DNA of 64,000 nucleotides. It comes from Rhizobiales bacterium dw_265 (GTDB taxonomy: Bacteria; Pseudomonadota; Alphaproteobacteria; Micropepsales; Micropepsaceae). A program made the translations under genes and the position numbers. Below the pieces are notes generated by a model. It was not told the origin of the DNA and did not search any database. It saw nothing but the letters and a program-made list of their open reading frames with translations. How positions within the stretch are numbered: position 1 is the stretch's first letter; each line of letters begins with the position of its first letter. The stretch spans positions 496,001 through 560,000 of the forward strand of contig JAAVUU010000003.1 in assembly GCA_018449595.1 (NCBI GenBank). The letters are read 5' to 3'. This document shows, piece by piece, positions 17,274 through 26,028 of the stretch.

Positions 17274-18386
17274 TTACGGCTCAGCCTTCAAGGCATTTTC
17301 CAAGATGGGCAAAGGGACGCACAAGTCATAATCCGAAACAAGGGCATCCCTTGTGATCGAATCGCAGGCCAAATAGGAATAGTCGAGCTTGCGCAGATAT
17401 GCGATCATCTGAAAGAAATGCTGCGGCGTCAGGTCCGGCACTAGTTCAATGATTCGTGTTCCAGGCCGGCAAAACACGATGTTCGTTAAACCAGCTCCGA
17501 ACGCGCCGATGATCAAATCGGCGTTTTGCGCTATCGAAATTTTTTGCGACAGCGAAAAATCCTCCAGATAAATCGTCTCGACATGGTATCGCCTTAGGAG
17601 AGCGACGAGCTCCGCCTCGTTGATGGCTTGCCGCCCGCGTGCGCGTGCCCTGCTGACATAAAGCCTTTTGGGAGCATTCGGCACACTGTCTGCGCGAGGC
17701 AGGCTGTTGGATAGAAAATCCAACGCCCAATCGAGTTGAAAATCTATCAACATGTAGTTGAAATGGGGAGATGCCACCAGCCGATTCTGGGTTAATTTAT
17801 CGGGATAGATGACCTGTTCGCAGTAGAAATGGCTGTTATGGTTCGCGGCGACAATCTTGTCGGCTATGCCCAGAATTTCATAGGCCTCGCGCTGGTAATC
17901 TTCATTGGCGTGCACCACGTATCGGTCGATAGCGATTCCGGATCGCATGACGAGGTCAAGTTTCGGTAGCGTATCGATGAAAAAGTGATAATAGTTGTTT
18001 CTGGCAACGTCCGTCAGGATGATCGCGGTGGTACCTGCCAATGGGATCGGCCGCGTTATGGCGGTGTGCATATCTGAAGGATTTAAAGCAATCCCATTGA
18101 GAATCCATTGCATGCGCTTTGTAAGCAAAAGGCCGCGATCCGCCAGAATGTGTACAGACGGCAAGCGCCATACGCCGAAAGCGGGAATCCCGCCGCGCCA
18201 TGGCTCCATGAGCGTTTTGTCGATCGCCTTGCCGCATCCGAAGTCGCAAGTGCGTTTATCGAAGATCGCGATCCGATCGGCACCGGCATATCTTTCGGGC
18301 GAGATGGCCAAGCGGAAGGTGCGCGCAAAAAGCAGCGCTAGCCTTTTAAGCTGTCGTTTTATCTTAAATATCCATCGCCTTTGCAT
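17274..18386 (-). CDS. Glycosyltransferase family 61 (DUF563) protein
   Basis: A 370-residue protein with the GT61/DUF563 pattern: DVARNNYYHFFIDTLPKLDL (about 149-168), PKRLYVSRARARGRQ (about 245), the acidic YLEDFSLSQKISIAQNADLI, and IGAFGAGLTNIVFCRPG near 308. In bacteria such proteins are putative transferases in capsule and O-antigen loci; most have no assigned donor. It is the last gene of the minus-strand rfbF-rfbG-rfbH operon, 19 bases after a GT2 gene, and meets the copy A GT2 gene tail to tail. Confidence 0.83.
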   Translation of the reverse strand: MQRRWIFKIKRQLKRLALLFARTFRLAISPERYAGADRIAIFDKRTCDFGCGKAIDKTLMEPWRGGIPAFGVWRLPSVHILADRGLLLTKRMQWILNGIALNPSDMHTAITRPIPLAGTTAIILTDVARNNYYHFFIDTLPKLDLVMRSGIAIDRYVVHANEDYQREAYEILGIADKIVAANHNSHFYCEQVIYPDKLTQNRLVASPHFNYMLIDFQLDWALDFLSNSLPRADSVPNAPKRLYVSRARARGRQAINEAELVALLRRYHVETIYLEDFSLSQKISIAQNADLIIGAFGAGLTNIVFCRPGTRIIELVPDLTPQHFFQMIAYLRKLDYSYLACDSITRDALVSDYDLCVPLPILENALKAEP

Positions 18387-18405
18387 CTTGCCTTCCTTAA
18401 ATCCG

Positions 18406-19434
18406 TTACGGCGCCGGATGCCAGGTTTCCGCCATTTTTTTCAACCGAAGAGGTTTGATCGTTAGACGATACGCTGCCCGCGTAACGCGCATTACGAAAG
18501 AGGGAACGAAAAAAAGAGGAAATACCGTCAACCAAAATGACGGGTACTGCCAATAGAAGCGGAGAAGCAATGGAATTACGACCCGATAATAGGCGAGGTT
18601 TTCTCCTCGGATCTTGGCGCCAATCACTTTGGCGCGGACATGCAATCGAATCATGGCATTCGTGACGGCGCGGTAGGCCGGCGAGCTCCTGCCAAGTACA
18701 TCTCCAAATACCGCGTCCATTCCTTTGACGTCCGTCTCCATGCGCTTTTGCTGACCAAAAACCAAAAATGAATCATTACCGGATCGCCACCGAACCAATG
18801 GCCGCGGGTAGCAAAGCCATAACGGGTTTTGTCGCAGCACATTGAGAATCACAAACACATGGACGAAGGCGTTAAAATATCTTTCGACGGGATTATTATG
18901 AACGCTCTGTGCCCATAGTATCCTGTCCACAAGAATGACGGAAAGATATCCGAATGACGTTCCTATACTTGCGGAAACTTCGTCAGGACCGCGCAATATC
19001 GTTTCCGCAGGTACGTTGGATGCGATGATGTCATTGAAATAAATCGGATGCTTCAAGTGATAATCGAAGCCACGGGCGGCGATGCTCATGCCTGCAACAC
19101 CAGGATGACGGCTTAACGCTCCGCGGATGTTGGCAATTGCGTCGGGTTCGACCGCATCGTCGCTTCCCATAAACCATAAGTATCTGTTGCCGGCCATGCT
19201 GGCAGCGCGCAGGTAGTTGCGGTCATGACCCTGGTTCTCAGGTGCCCGCGAGTAGACAAGGTTGCGAATCCTGGGCCGGTATATGTCGATGACAGCTTCC
19301 GTGTCATCCGTAGAGGCATTATCGCTTATAACGACTTCGATATCGTCATCCGCTTGCACTGATATCGAGTCGAGAAGATCCGGAAGAAATTCCGCGCGAT
19401 TATATGTGGGTATACATATGGATATATCGCCCAT
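18406..19434 (-). CDS. Glycosyltransferase family 2, RfbV (abequosyltransferase)-like, copy B
   Basis: A 342-residue GT2 enzyme aligning over its full length with the protein at 16239. Shared features are [62 protein letters not shown] and RWRSGNDSF. These are also features of the Salmonella abequosyltransferase RfbV. Its start abuts the stop of the SDR gene (19434) and it sits inside the CDP-dideoxyhexose operon, so a dideoxyhexose donor is likely. Two such paralogues in one locus suggest either two branch residues or two different acceptors. Confidence 0.85.
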   Translation of the reverse strand: MGDISICIPTYNRAEFLPDLLDSISVQADDDIEVVISDNASTDDTEAVIDIYRPRIRNLVYSRAPENQGHDRNYLRAASMAGNRYLWFMGSDDAVEPDAIANIRGALSRHPGVAGMSIAARGFDYHLKHPIYFNDIIASNVPAETILRGPDEVSASIGTSFGYLSVILVDRILWAQSVHNNPVERYFNAFVHVFVILNVLRQNPLWLCYPRPLVRWRSGNDSFLVFGQQKRMETDVKGMDAVFGDVLGRSSPAYRAVTNAMIRLHVRAKVIGAKIRGENLAYYRVVIPLLLRFYWQYPSFWLTVFPLFFVPSFVMRVTRAAYRLTIKPLRLKKMAETWHPAP

Positions 19435-20384
19435 TATGATCTCTCATTTCCGGGTGAGACCGCTAGGTCTTCGTTCATGATCCTGCGCAGACCGGTTACC
19501 AAGTCCGTTTCCGGTCGCCAATCTGGTACCGTCTGACCTCCAGTCCATGGCCTCATCACGTCCCGAGCCCGGTAGGGCAGCCCCCCCCATTTTACCAGTA
19601 TGGCCTTCTTCCAGACGCTTTCCATTGTCGCTACCAGTTCGCGCAAGCTAGTCAATTGGCCCGTGCGGACAGTCCATGAATGATACTCGGGCTTTTGTGT
19701 GTGAAGCAGTAGATCTGCAGCCTGTATCATGGCCTCGATGGCATCATCGACGAAGATTAAGTCAAGTAATTGTTCGCCGGGGGATAAAGGGATCTCTTCA
19801 CCCGTGTTCAAGGCGCGCCGCAAAAGATTGATGATCTTCGGGCGCGGATCGTTTGAACCATAAACATCATACAAAATGAGAGTGCTTACTGCCAAGGGAT
19901 AGGCATCCGCATAATATCGCAGAATATCTTGGAATGCCTGCTTGGTCGCCGCGTATAGGTTTACTGGTCGATACTGCATGCTGTGATAATATTGCCAATG
20001 CGTGCCAATATCGACAAAAGCCGGCACAGCAGCGTCAACCGCTGCTTCGGCGAGATGGGTCGATAGCTGGATATTGGAGAAAATGAGATTGTCGATATCA
20101 TCGCCCGTATGGCCATAACGTGCGAGCGCGGCGGCCAAATGAAATACCACATCTGGCTTGAAAGCCGCGATGCCCTGGCGCAACGGGCCGATCTCGTTCG
20201 TGTAGCGTAGGGTCTGAAATTCGCAGGCAATCACCGAGCTCGGCCGTGCGACGATGAGGACATCCCATCCCGTCTCATGAAGTCGCCGCAAAAGATGGCT
20301 TCCGAGATAGCCGCTCGCTCCCGTCAGAACGGCCCGCATAGGCCTGCTAGGTCCGGTAATCCTCGAGACGTGCGGATCAGGCAT
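19434..20384 (-). CDS. SDR-family reductase, probable CDP-paratose (or abequose) synthase
   Basis: Likely reduces the 4-keto group of CDP-3,6-dideoxy-4-keto-glucose. The protein is 316 residues from 20384, or 301 from the ATG at 20339 (MRAVLTGASGYLGSHLL), which fits the family better. The catalytic region DIGTHWQYYHSMQYRPVNLY with AATKQAFQDI, and the segment YGSNDPRPKIINLLRRAL, recall RfbS/RfbJ-type synthases and related O-antigen SDR enzymes. Its place directly after rfbH and the presence of an RfbE-type epimerase favour paratose over abequose. A run of eight C on the plus strand (19581-19588) lies in the gene near the codons for KWGGLPY. Stop and next start overlap by one base. Confidence 0.78.
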   Translation of the reverse strand: MPDPHVSRITGPSRPMRAVLTGASGYLGSHLLRRLHETGWDVLIVARPSSVIACEFQTLRYTNEIGPLRQGIAAFKPDVVFHLAAALARYGHTGDDIDNLIFSNIQLSTHLAEAAVDAAVPAFVDIGTHWQYYHSMQYRPVNLYAATKQAFQDILRYYADAYPLAVSTLILYDVYGSNDPRPKIINLLRRALNTGEEIPLSPGEQLLDLIFVDDAIEAMIQAADLLLHTQKPEYHSWTVRTGQLTSLRELVATMESVWKKAILVKWGGLPYRARDVMRPWTGGQTVPDWRPETDLVTGLRRIMNEDLAVSPGNERS

Positions 20385-20431
20385 ATATTGCCCGTCTGCG
20401 CTGCGTGCGCCGCGAAGGCTCGGCTGCTCTT

Positions 20432-21784
20432 TTACGAGACTTTTGCACTGGCGAAATATCGGCGGAGTGAATCCATGGTGAAATCCAGATGATCCTGTGT
20501 TAAGCCAGGATAAACGCCAATCCAGAAAGTCCGGTTCATGACAATGTCGGAATTGATTACAGGCCCAACCGTCCGATAATTACGATCCTTCATGTAGGGT
20601 TGGCGAAGCAGGTTGCCGGCAAAAAGAAGCCGTGTGCCAACTTTTCGCTCATTGTTGAGATATTGAAGCAGATTTTCGCGATCGAATGGGGCATCCGGTC
20701 TTAGCGTCACACAAAACCCGAACCATGATGGATCGCTGTTCTTTGTGGCTTCCGGAAGCAGCAGGATGTCCTCAAGATCCTTGAGACCATCCCGCAAGTA
20801 CTGCCAATTTCTTCTGCGTGCCGCGACGAATCCATCGAGCCGATCAAGCTGGGCCAGCCCAATCGCTGCCTGCATATCGGTTATCTTCAAATTATAGCCC
20901 AAATGAGAGTAAGTGTACTTATGATCGTATCCATAAGGCAAATCACCCAGTTGCCAATCGAACCTGCGGTTGCAGGTATTGTCCTTGCCAGGTTCGCAAT
21001 AGCAGTCGCGACCCCAGTCACGTACCGATTCGACGATCCGTTTGAAGATCATCCTGTTACATAAGACGGCCCCACCTTCTCCCATGGTGATGTGATGAGC
21101 AGGATAAAATGAAAGTGTGCCCATAGTCCCAAAGGTACCGACCTTTTTCCCGCCATAAGTTGCTCCCAAGGCGTCGCAGCAATCTTCGATAAGGAAAAGA
21201 TCGTGCTTTTGCGCGAATGCCGTTATGGCGCCCAGATCGAAGGGATTGCCGAGCGTATGGGCGACCATGATTGCCCGGGTTCGTGGGCTCAAAGCTTCTT
21301 CGAGGCGGCAAATATCGATATTGTAGGTGCCGAGTTCGACATCTAGGAACACAGGCACCAAATTATTTTGTAACGTCGGGTTGACCGTCGTGGGAAATCC
21401 CGTGGCGCAGGTAATGACTTCGTCTCCCGGCATCAGTCTTTTGTCTTTAAGGACATGCGATGTCAAAGCAGTCATCGCCAAAAGATTGGCGGAAGAGCCA
21501 GAATTGGTCGTCAAGGCCTGCATCACGCCCGTTACGGCTCCCAGTCGCTTTTCGAACTGCGTATTGAATCGCCCCGTGGTGAGCCAAAAATCCAGGCAGG
21601 AATCGATAAGAGCCCGCATTTCCGGGGGCCCCAACACTTTGCCTGCGGGAGGAACCGTACTCACCCCCGGCTGAAACGGAACCGGGCCATGCTTCAATTC
21701 TGCATATCGTTCCGACAGAGCAAGAATCTGCTCGCGAAGTCGGTTCAATTCATCGGGCGTGCTCATCTGTTCAGGCTGCTCCAA
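20432..21784 (-). CDS. rfbH: CDP-4-keto-6-deoxy-D-glucose 3-dehydrase (E1)
   Basis: PMP- and [2Fe-2S]-dependent dehydrase that removes the C3 hydroxyl in CDP-3,6-dideoxyhexose synthesis. It is 450 residues, a little over the usual 437. It belongs to the DegT fold but carries His230 in [13 protein letters not shown] where aminotransferases have the PLP lysine, the hallmark of RfbH/AscC/DdhC. The iron-sulfur cysteines are visible in [13 protein letters not shown]1 needs an NADH-dependent flavin/iron-sulfur reductase (E3: AscD, DdhD or RfbI), and no such gene is in the window. Its start overlaps the 3' end of rfbG by 22 bases. Confidence 0.95.
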   Translation of the reverse strand: MEQPEQMSTPDELNRLREQILALSERYAELKHGPVPFQPGVSTVPPAGKVLGPPEMRALIDSCLDFWLTTGRFNTQFEKRLGAVTGVMQALTTNSGSSANLLAMTALTSHVLKDKRLMPGDEVITCATGFPTTVNPTLQNNLVPVFLDVELGTYNIDICRLEEALSPRTRAIMVAHTLGNPFDLGAITAFAQKHDLFLIEDCCDALGATYGGKKVGTFGTMGTLSFYPAHHITMGEGGAVLCNRMIFKRIVESVRDWGRDCYCEPGKDNTCNRRFDWQLGDLPYGYDHKYTYSHLGYNLKITDMQAAIGLAQLDRLDGFVAARRRNWQYLRDGLKDLEDILLLPEATKNSDPSWFGFCVTLRPDAPFDRENLLQYLNNERKVGTRLLFAGNLLRQPYMKDRNYRTVGPVINSDIVMNRTFWIGVYPGLTQDHLDFTMDSLRRYFASAKVS

Positions 21785-22848
21785 GTGAAAATTCGAATCT
21801 GGTCGCGGGTAAAATTTGCCATATCTTCGCCTTTATGCCATGCAGCATACCAGGCTGTCGTAAAGGCGATGGTCTCTTGAAACCTGAAGGTCGGCGCCCA
21901 GCCCAATCTAGCGCGGGCCTTACTGCAGTCCAGGCGAAGCAGCGTGGCTTCATGGGGGGCGTCCGGGTCTTTACGTATGATCACTTTTCCGATGCCCATG
22001 CTTTCAACGACCGCGTTTGCCACTTCCAAAACCGGACGCTCTTCCCCTTCGTGGGGCCCAAAATTCCACGCATCGTCGTTGAGTGCGCCATTGTTGACCA
22101 AGTGTTCCGCGAGCAAGAGATAGCCCCCAAGCGGCTCGAGCACGTGCTGCCACGGTCTTACGGCGACTGGATTGCGAAGTATAACTTCAGCAGAAGGGCC
22201 AAAGCAGCCGCGCAAAATATCGGGAATGAGACGGTCTTCCGACCAATCGCCGCCGCCGATGACGTTGCCTGCTCTCGCCGTGGCAATAGCCGGCGCTGCA
22301 GGGACGTTCCGGAAAAAAGACTGGCGATAAGAAGCCGTTACCAATTCGGCGCAGGCCTTGCTATTGCTGTAGGGATCGCGACCACCCAGCCTGTCCACCT
22401 CGCGATAACCCCAAACCCATTCATTGTTCTCGTAACATTTGTCAGTCGTCACCACGATGACTGCGCGTACGGTCTCCAGACTGCGTATCGCCTCGAGCAA
22501 GTGGGCCGTTCCCATCACATTGGTGGCATATGTACCAATGGGATCGGCATAGCTCTCGCGAACCAGGGGCTGAGCCGCCATGTGGATGACAATTTCAGGA
22601 CCTGCGTTGTGCACCGCTTGGCGCAAGGCATTCAGTTCGCGGACGTCGGCGATCACGTTTGCCGAAAGCAAATCGGCTATGCCTGCCAATTCGAAAAGAT
22701 TCGGCTCGGAAACAGGCGCAAGAGCAAATCCACTGACTTTGGCGCCCAGTTCTGCAAGCCACAGACTTAACCAGGCGCCTTTGAACCCGGTATGTCCCGT
22801 GAGGAAAACGCGACGGTCTTTCCAAAATGAAGGCGTTATGAAAGCCAT
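21763..22848 (-). CDS. rfbG: CDP-glucose 4,6-dehydratase
   Basis: Converts CDP-glucose to CDP-4-keto-6-deoxyglucose using bound NAD. From the ATG at 22848 the protein is 361 residues, as expected for RfbG/DdhB/Asc[20 protein letters not shown] is the characteristic Rossmann motif. [38 protein letters not shown] and [11 protein letters not shown] (Y-x3-K) follow in order. A longer frame from 22884 would overlap rfbF by 36 bases. The start chosen shares one base with the rfbF stop (TGATG), a coupled arrangement. Confidence 0.95.
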   Translation of the reverse strand: MAFITPSFWKDRRVFLTGHTGFKGAWLSLWLAELGAKVSGFALAPVSEPNLFELAGIADLLSANVIADVRELNALRQAVHNAGPEIVIHMAAQPLVRESYADPIGTYATNVMGTAHLLEAIRSLETVRAVIVVTTDKCYENNEWVWGYREVDRLGGRDPYSNSKACAELVTASYRQSFFRNVPAAPAIATARAGNVIGGGDWSEDRLIPDILRGCFGPSAEVILRNPVAVRPWQHVLEPLGGYLLLAEHLVNNGALNDDAWNFGPHEGEERPVLEVANAVVESMGIGKVIIRKDPDAPHEATLLRLDCSKARARLGWAPTFRFQETIAFTTAWYAAWHKGEDMANFTRDQIRIFTWSSLNR

Positions 22849-23624
22849 CACCAGACCTTCCAGGGGGCAATTCCCTTTTCCCACTCTTCATCGAGATAAT
22901 GTTTGTCGCGCAGCGTATCCATGGGCTGCCAGAATCCGTCATGGCGGAATGCTTTCAATTCCCCGGCCACCGCCAACTGCTCCAGGGGGTCGCGTTCCCA
23001 GATCGTCGTATCATCCTTGATGAAGTCGATGACGTCCGGCGACAGCACGAAGAAGCCACCATTCACGTAAGCGTTGTCCCCAATGGGTTTTTCCGCGAAC
23101 GATTTTACCGTGCTGTCTTCGGTGATTTCCAGGGCGCCAAAACGTGCGGGCGGCCGCACCGCAGTCAAGGTTGCCTTACGACCGTGGGCTCGGTGGAACG
23201 CGATTGATGCACTGACGTCGACGTCCGACACGCCATCGCCATAGGTGAGAAGAAAAGTATCATCCCCAGCCAGATAATCTCTGACGCGTCTGATGCGACC
23301 GCCGGTCATAGTTTTTTCTCCGGTGTCGACCAAGGTGACGCGCCACGGTTCCGAATTGTTCTGATGAACATGGCCGCTATTGTTAGAGTTCATATCGAAG
23401 GTAACGTCCGACATATGGAGCTGATAATTCGAAAAATACTCCTTCAGCATATACCCCTTGTATCCAAGGCAAATAACGAAGTCGTTTATTCCGTAGTGGG
23501 AATAAATCTTCATGATGTGCCAAAGGATCGGCCGCCCTCCAATTTCCACCAACGGTTTGGGCTTCACTTCGGTAACTTCCTTGAGGCGCGTCCCAAAGCC
23601 GCCCGCAAGAATGACTGCCTTCAT
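22848..23624 (-). CDS. rfbF: Glucose-1-phosphate cytidylyltransferase
   Basis: Makes CDP-glucose from CTP and glucose 1-phosphate, the entry step of the 3,6-dideoxyhexose pathway. At 258 residues it matches RfbF/DdhA/AscA. The nucleotidyltransferase motif MKAVILAGGFGTRLKEVTE is followed by KPKPLVEIGGRPILWHIMK and LTYGDGVSDVDVSASI. The ATG is preceded by a good ribosome site (TAGGAG, 6-base gap). It heads the minus-strand series rfbF-rfbG-rfbH-SDR-GT2-GT61, with one- to 47-base gaps or overlaps, probably one operon. About 236 bases without a gene separate it from the methyltransferase upstream. Confidence 0.95.
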   Translation of the reverse strand: MKAVILAGGFGTRLKEVTEVKPKPLVEIGGRPILWHIMKIYSHYGINDFVICLGYKGYMLKEYFSNYQLHMSDVTFDMNSNNSGHVHQNNSEPWRVTLVDTGEKTMTGGRIRRVRDYLAGDDTFLLTYGDGVSDVDVSASIAFHRAHGRKATLTAVRPPARFGALEITEDSTVKSFAEKPIGDNAYVNGGFFVLSPDVIDFIKDDTTIWERDPLEQLAVAGELKAFRHDGFWQPMDTLRDKHYLDEEWEKGIAPWKVW

Positions 23625-23860
23625 GCTATGCTCCTAGCTTATCATTATGTTTCAGTGAGGGATGACCGACTGAATCTTGTCCGGGATGCTGTTGCGTTTC
23701 AGTCAATACTACCCTTGACAGCATTTGCAAATCGGTTTTGGAGAGGGGGGGATTGCGCTTTTTCCCGATTTTGGGTTGGCTGCGATGTGGGTTGTCATAA
23801 CCTCCATGCGCTCTGTAACACAACTGCGAAACCTGCAGCGCGTATTAAAATGCCACTATT

Positions 23861-24595
23861 TCAGGTCAGGGGAACTTTGACTATGGCATAAAGATTGGGA
23901 GTATATATTCCTCCCATCGCTGTGCCATAAGCTGCCAAGAAATAGGTCCGAATGGTCGGCGCAAAAAAGGTAGACCATAAAATGCGCCGAATGGTGCTCT
24001 TGGGACCATGCATGATCGGCGGCATGGCCAGGAACTGAAAGTCGTTATAGCCAGCCATGCGTAGCAGCTGGGCTAATGAAAGCGATGAGAAAGCGCGTTT
24101 ATGTGTCACGTCGCCGTGAAAAGTAGGCGCGAAGGGCGCCAATGCGTTTGGGACCTGGATGATGGCCAATCCTCCGCTTTTGAGAGTGCCACGGATTGCT
24201 CGCAAGAGGTTGAGCGACTCATCCAACTCGAAGTGTTCGAGAACATCGATCAGCAGCACGACATCAGCGCTTTTTCCGCGACTGGCCAGAAACGGTATTG
24301 CGTCGCTCCGTTCGATCTGCAATCTGAGCCTGTCGCGACCGAACGATACTTGGTCGATGCTGATATCGACCCCATGGACATTAGTAAACCCTGCCGCATG
24401 AGCCGCCGCCAAATACTTCCCAAAGCCGCACCCGACATCTATAATGCAGCCATCGCTACCGCATCCAAGGAAAGGTAAGAAGTAATGGTTGAATGCTAGG
24501 CGGGCTCGTTCGATCTCCGCTCCTACGTCCATGCCTTCCCCAGCAACCGAGAAGAGATATTGGTCATATATTGAAGGAGGGGGGGGCTGGAGCAC
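23861..24595 (-). CDS. Class I SAM-dependent methyltransferase
   Basis: A 244-residue protein with IIDVGCGFGKYLAAAHAAGF (SAM motif I), VHGVDIS, VVLLIDVLEHFE and LKSGGLAIIQVPN, typical of Methyltransf_11/23 enzymes in O-antigen loci. It probably methylates a glycan or its precursor; no acceptor can be named. The start is a GTG at 24595 with a plausible ribosome site. A run of eight C (24586-24579 on the coding strand) follows within the first ten codons, encoding consecutive prolines. Slippage there would stop translation early, so the gene is a candidate for phase-variable expression. Confidence 0.82.
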   Translation of the reverse strand: MLQPPPPSIYDQYLFSVAGEGMDVGAEIERARLAFNHYFLPFLGCGSDGCIIDVGCGFGKYLAAAHAAGFTNVHGVDISIDQVSFGRDRLRLQIERSDAIPFLASRGKSADVVLLIDVLEHFELDESLNLLRAIRGTLKSGGLAIIQVPNALAPFAPTFHGDVTHKRAFSSLSLAQLLRMAGYNDFQFLAMPPIMHGPKSTIRRILWSTFFAPTIRTYFLAAYGTAMGGIYTPNLYAIVKVPLT

Positions 24596-24981
24596 TGGTT
24601 TTTCCGTTAAATGTTTCGCTGGTTACGCACATACAGGGACGAGAGGGTCGCGTCCGAAGCAACTGCTCAACTCCTAAATTCTGCGCGAATAGGGCATGAA
24701 AACTTCGGTGGTTGATAGGGGATTCCTTGCGATCATTTGATATGACTGAAAATCGTGATTTGCGCAATATTATGTCTCGGAAGCCAGGCATGGGCGGGTG
24801 GATGGTGAGTTATGATAACCACTGGGATGTCGGATCGGTGTTATCCTTTGCGCTCTGGGCGATCACATTCCTTTTTTGGCGTTTCGCCAGTTGATTGTGA
24901 GAAAAAGATAGGAATGGCAAGATGACGTGGGCATTGCCTTGAACGTTGGATAGCCAGGCCGAAGCTAGGAATGCCTTAATC
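24596..24981. other. Divergent intergenic region, 386 bases, no confident gene
   Basis: Lies between the methyltransferase (minus) and the Wzz-like gene (plus) and must hold promoters for both directions. It is rather A+T-rich. I found no -35/-10 pair with good spacing. One short plus-strand frame (24712-24894, TTG start, 60 residues) ends in the hydrophobic, aromatic stretch VLSFALWAITFLFWRF. It has no recognisable family and may be a small membrane peptide, a gene remnant, or chance. Confidence 0.5.
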
Positions 24982-26019
24982 ATGTCGGCCGAGCATCAAG
25001 ATGCAATACCCTATTGGAGGGAACGGATATCTTCCTTCGCGAGGTCCGTGCAGAATTGGCTCTTGCCGATTCCGGACAGCATGAGCGGCTGCCGGACCGA
25101 TGATGTGTCGATAGCGGGCGTCGCAGGGGCTGTCATGCGCGGCTGGCGATTTATTTTATTGTGCATCCTCATCTGCACAATCGCCAGTGTCATGGTGAGC
25201 CTGAACAAGCCGAAAATGTACTCGGCATCGATGCGCATTACCCCCCGCATAGACCAAACGTCACAGTCCGGCGGGGCGGCAACAAGTGTATTGGGGGCGC
25301 TGACTGGCTCTCAGCAAGCGTCGTCCCGCACATTTACCCAAATGTTGAATCTGTTGCATTCCAATCGGGTTGCGGCGTTTTTTCTGAATGACCGAGGGCG
25401 CATTCGCCATATCTTTGGACCGAATTGGGTGTATCGGGACGGGCGATGGATTTCCCTGCGGTCGCCGGGCTTCTCTGGGCGTCTGAAAAGCAGCTATTTG
25501 TCTATTTTCGGCATTTCGGTAGACGAGGGTCCTAGCATCCCCAATATCTATCGATATCTTGCAGGGGCAGTAAGCACACTCCAGGCATCAGAAGGCCAAT
25601 CGGTTTTGGGAGCGAGCTCTTCCTCACAGATTGTAACCGTGAGCGCGGTAGATAATACGCCGGAAGGGGCGACCTCACTATTAATACAAGCTGTTAAGGC
25701 AGCAGATACGATCTTAAAGGAAAGCGAACGACAGAATCTTCAGCGGCGGATCGCTTATCTCTCAGACAGGTTGGCTACAGTTTCCATCGTCGAATATCGT
25801 ACTTCACTTGTCAATGTTCTTTCAGAACAAGAACGATACGCGATGATGATCGACGACGCGGGTTATTATTCGCTGTTCGTTCTCGATGACCCGGTGATTG
25901 ATGCGGTGCCCATATCTCCCGAGCCGATCCTGAATTTGGCGATCGGCGCGATGCTGGGCTTGGTTTTGGGCTCACTATTCATTCTTTTCCGCGATGGAAA
26001 GTCTGGCCGTTTAGGATGA
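24982..26019 (+). CDS. Wzz-like polysaccharide chain-length regulator
   Basis: About 345 residues from the ATG at 24982; a TTG at 24946 would add twelve. One hydrophobic segment lies near residues 57-77 (FILLCILICTIASVMVSL), followed by a periplasmic Wzz-type start (SASMRITPRIDQ) and a long periplasmic, partly helical region (about 240-300). A second transmembrane helix sits near the C-terminus (LNLAIGAMLGLVLGSLFILF). This is the topology of Wzz/PCP proteins, which set polymer length with Wzy. No cytoplasmic tyrosine-kinase domain follows, so it resembles O-antigen Wzz (PCP-1) more than Wzc. It is followed ten bases later by the Wzy-like gene. Confidence 0.8.
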   Translation: MSAEHQDAIPYWRERISSFARSVQNWLLPIPDSMSGCRTDDVSIAGVAGAVMRGWRFILLCILICTIASVMVSLNKPKMYSASMRITPRIDQTSQSGGAATSVLGALTGSQQASSRTFTQMLNLLHSNRVAAFFLNDRGRIRHIFGPNWVYRDGRWISLRSPGFSGRLKSSYLSIFGISVDEGPSIPNIYRYLAGAVSTLQASEGQSVLGASSSSQIVTVSAVDNTPEGATSLLIQAVKAADTILKESERQNLQRRIAYLSDRLATVSIVEYRTSLVNVLSEQERYAMMIDDAGYYSLFVLDDPVIDAVPISPEPILNLAIGAMLGLVLGSLFILFRDGKSGRLG

Positions 26020-26028
26020 GGAGAGGCA

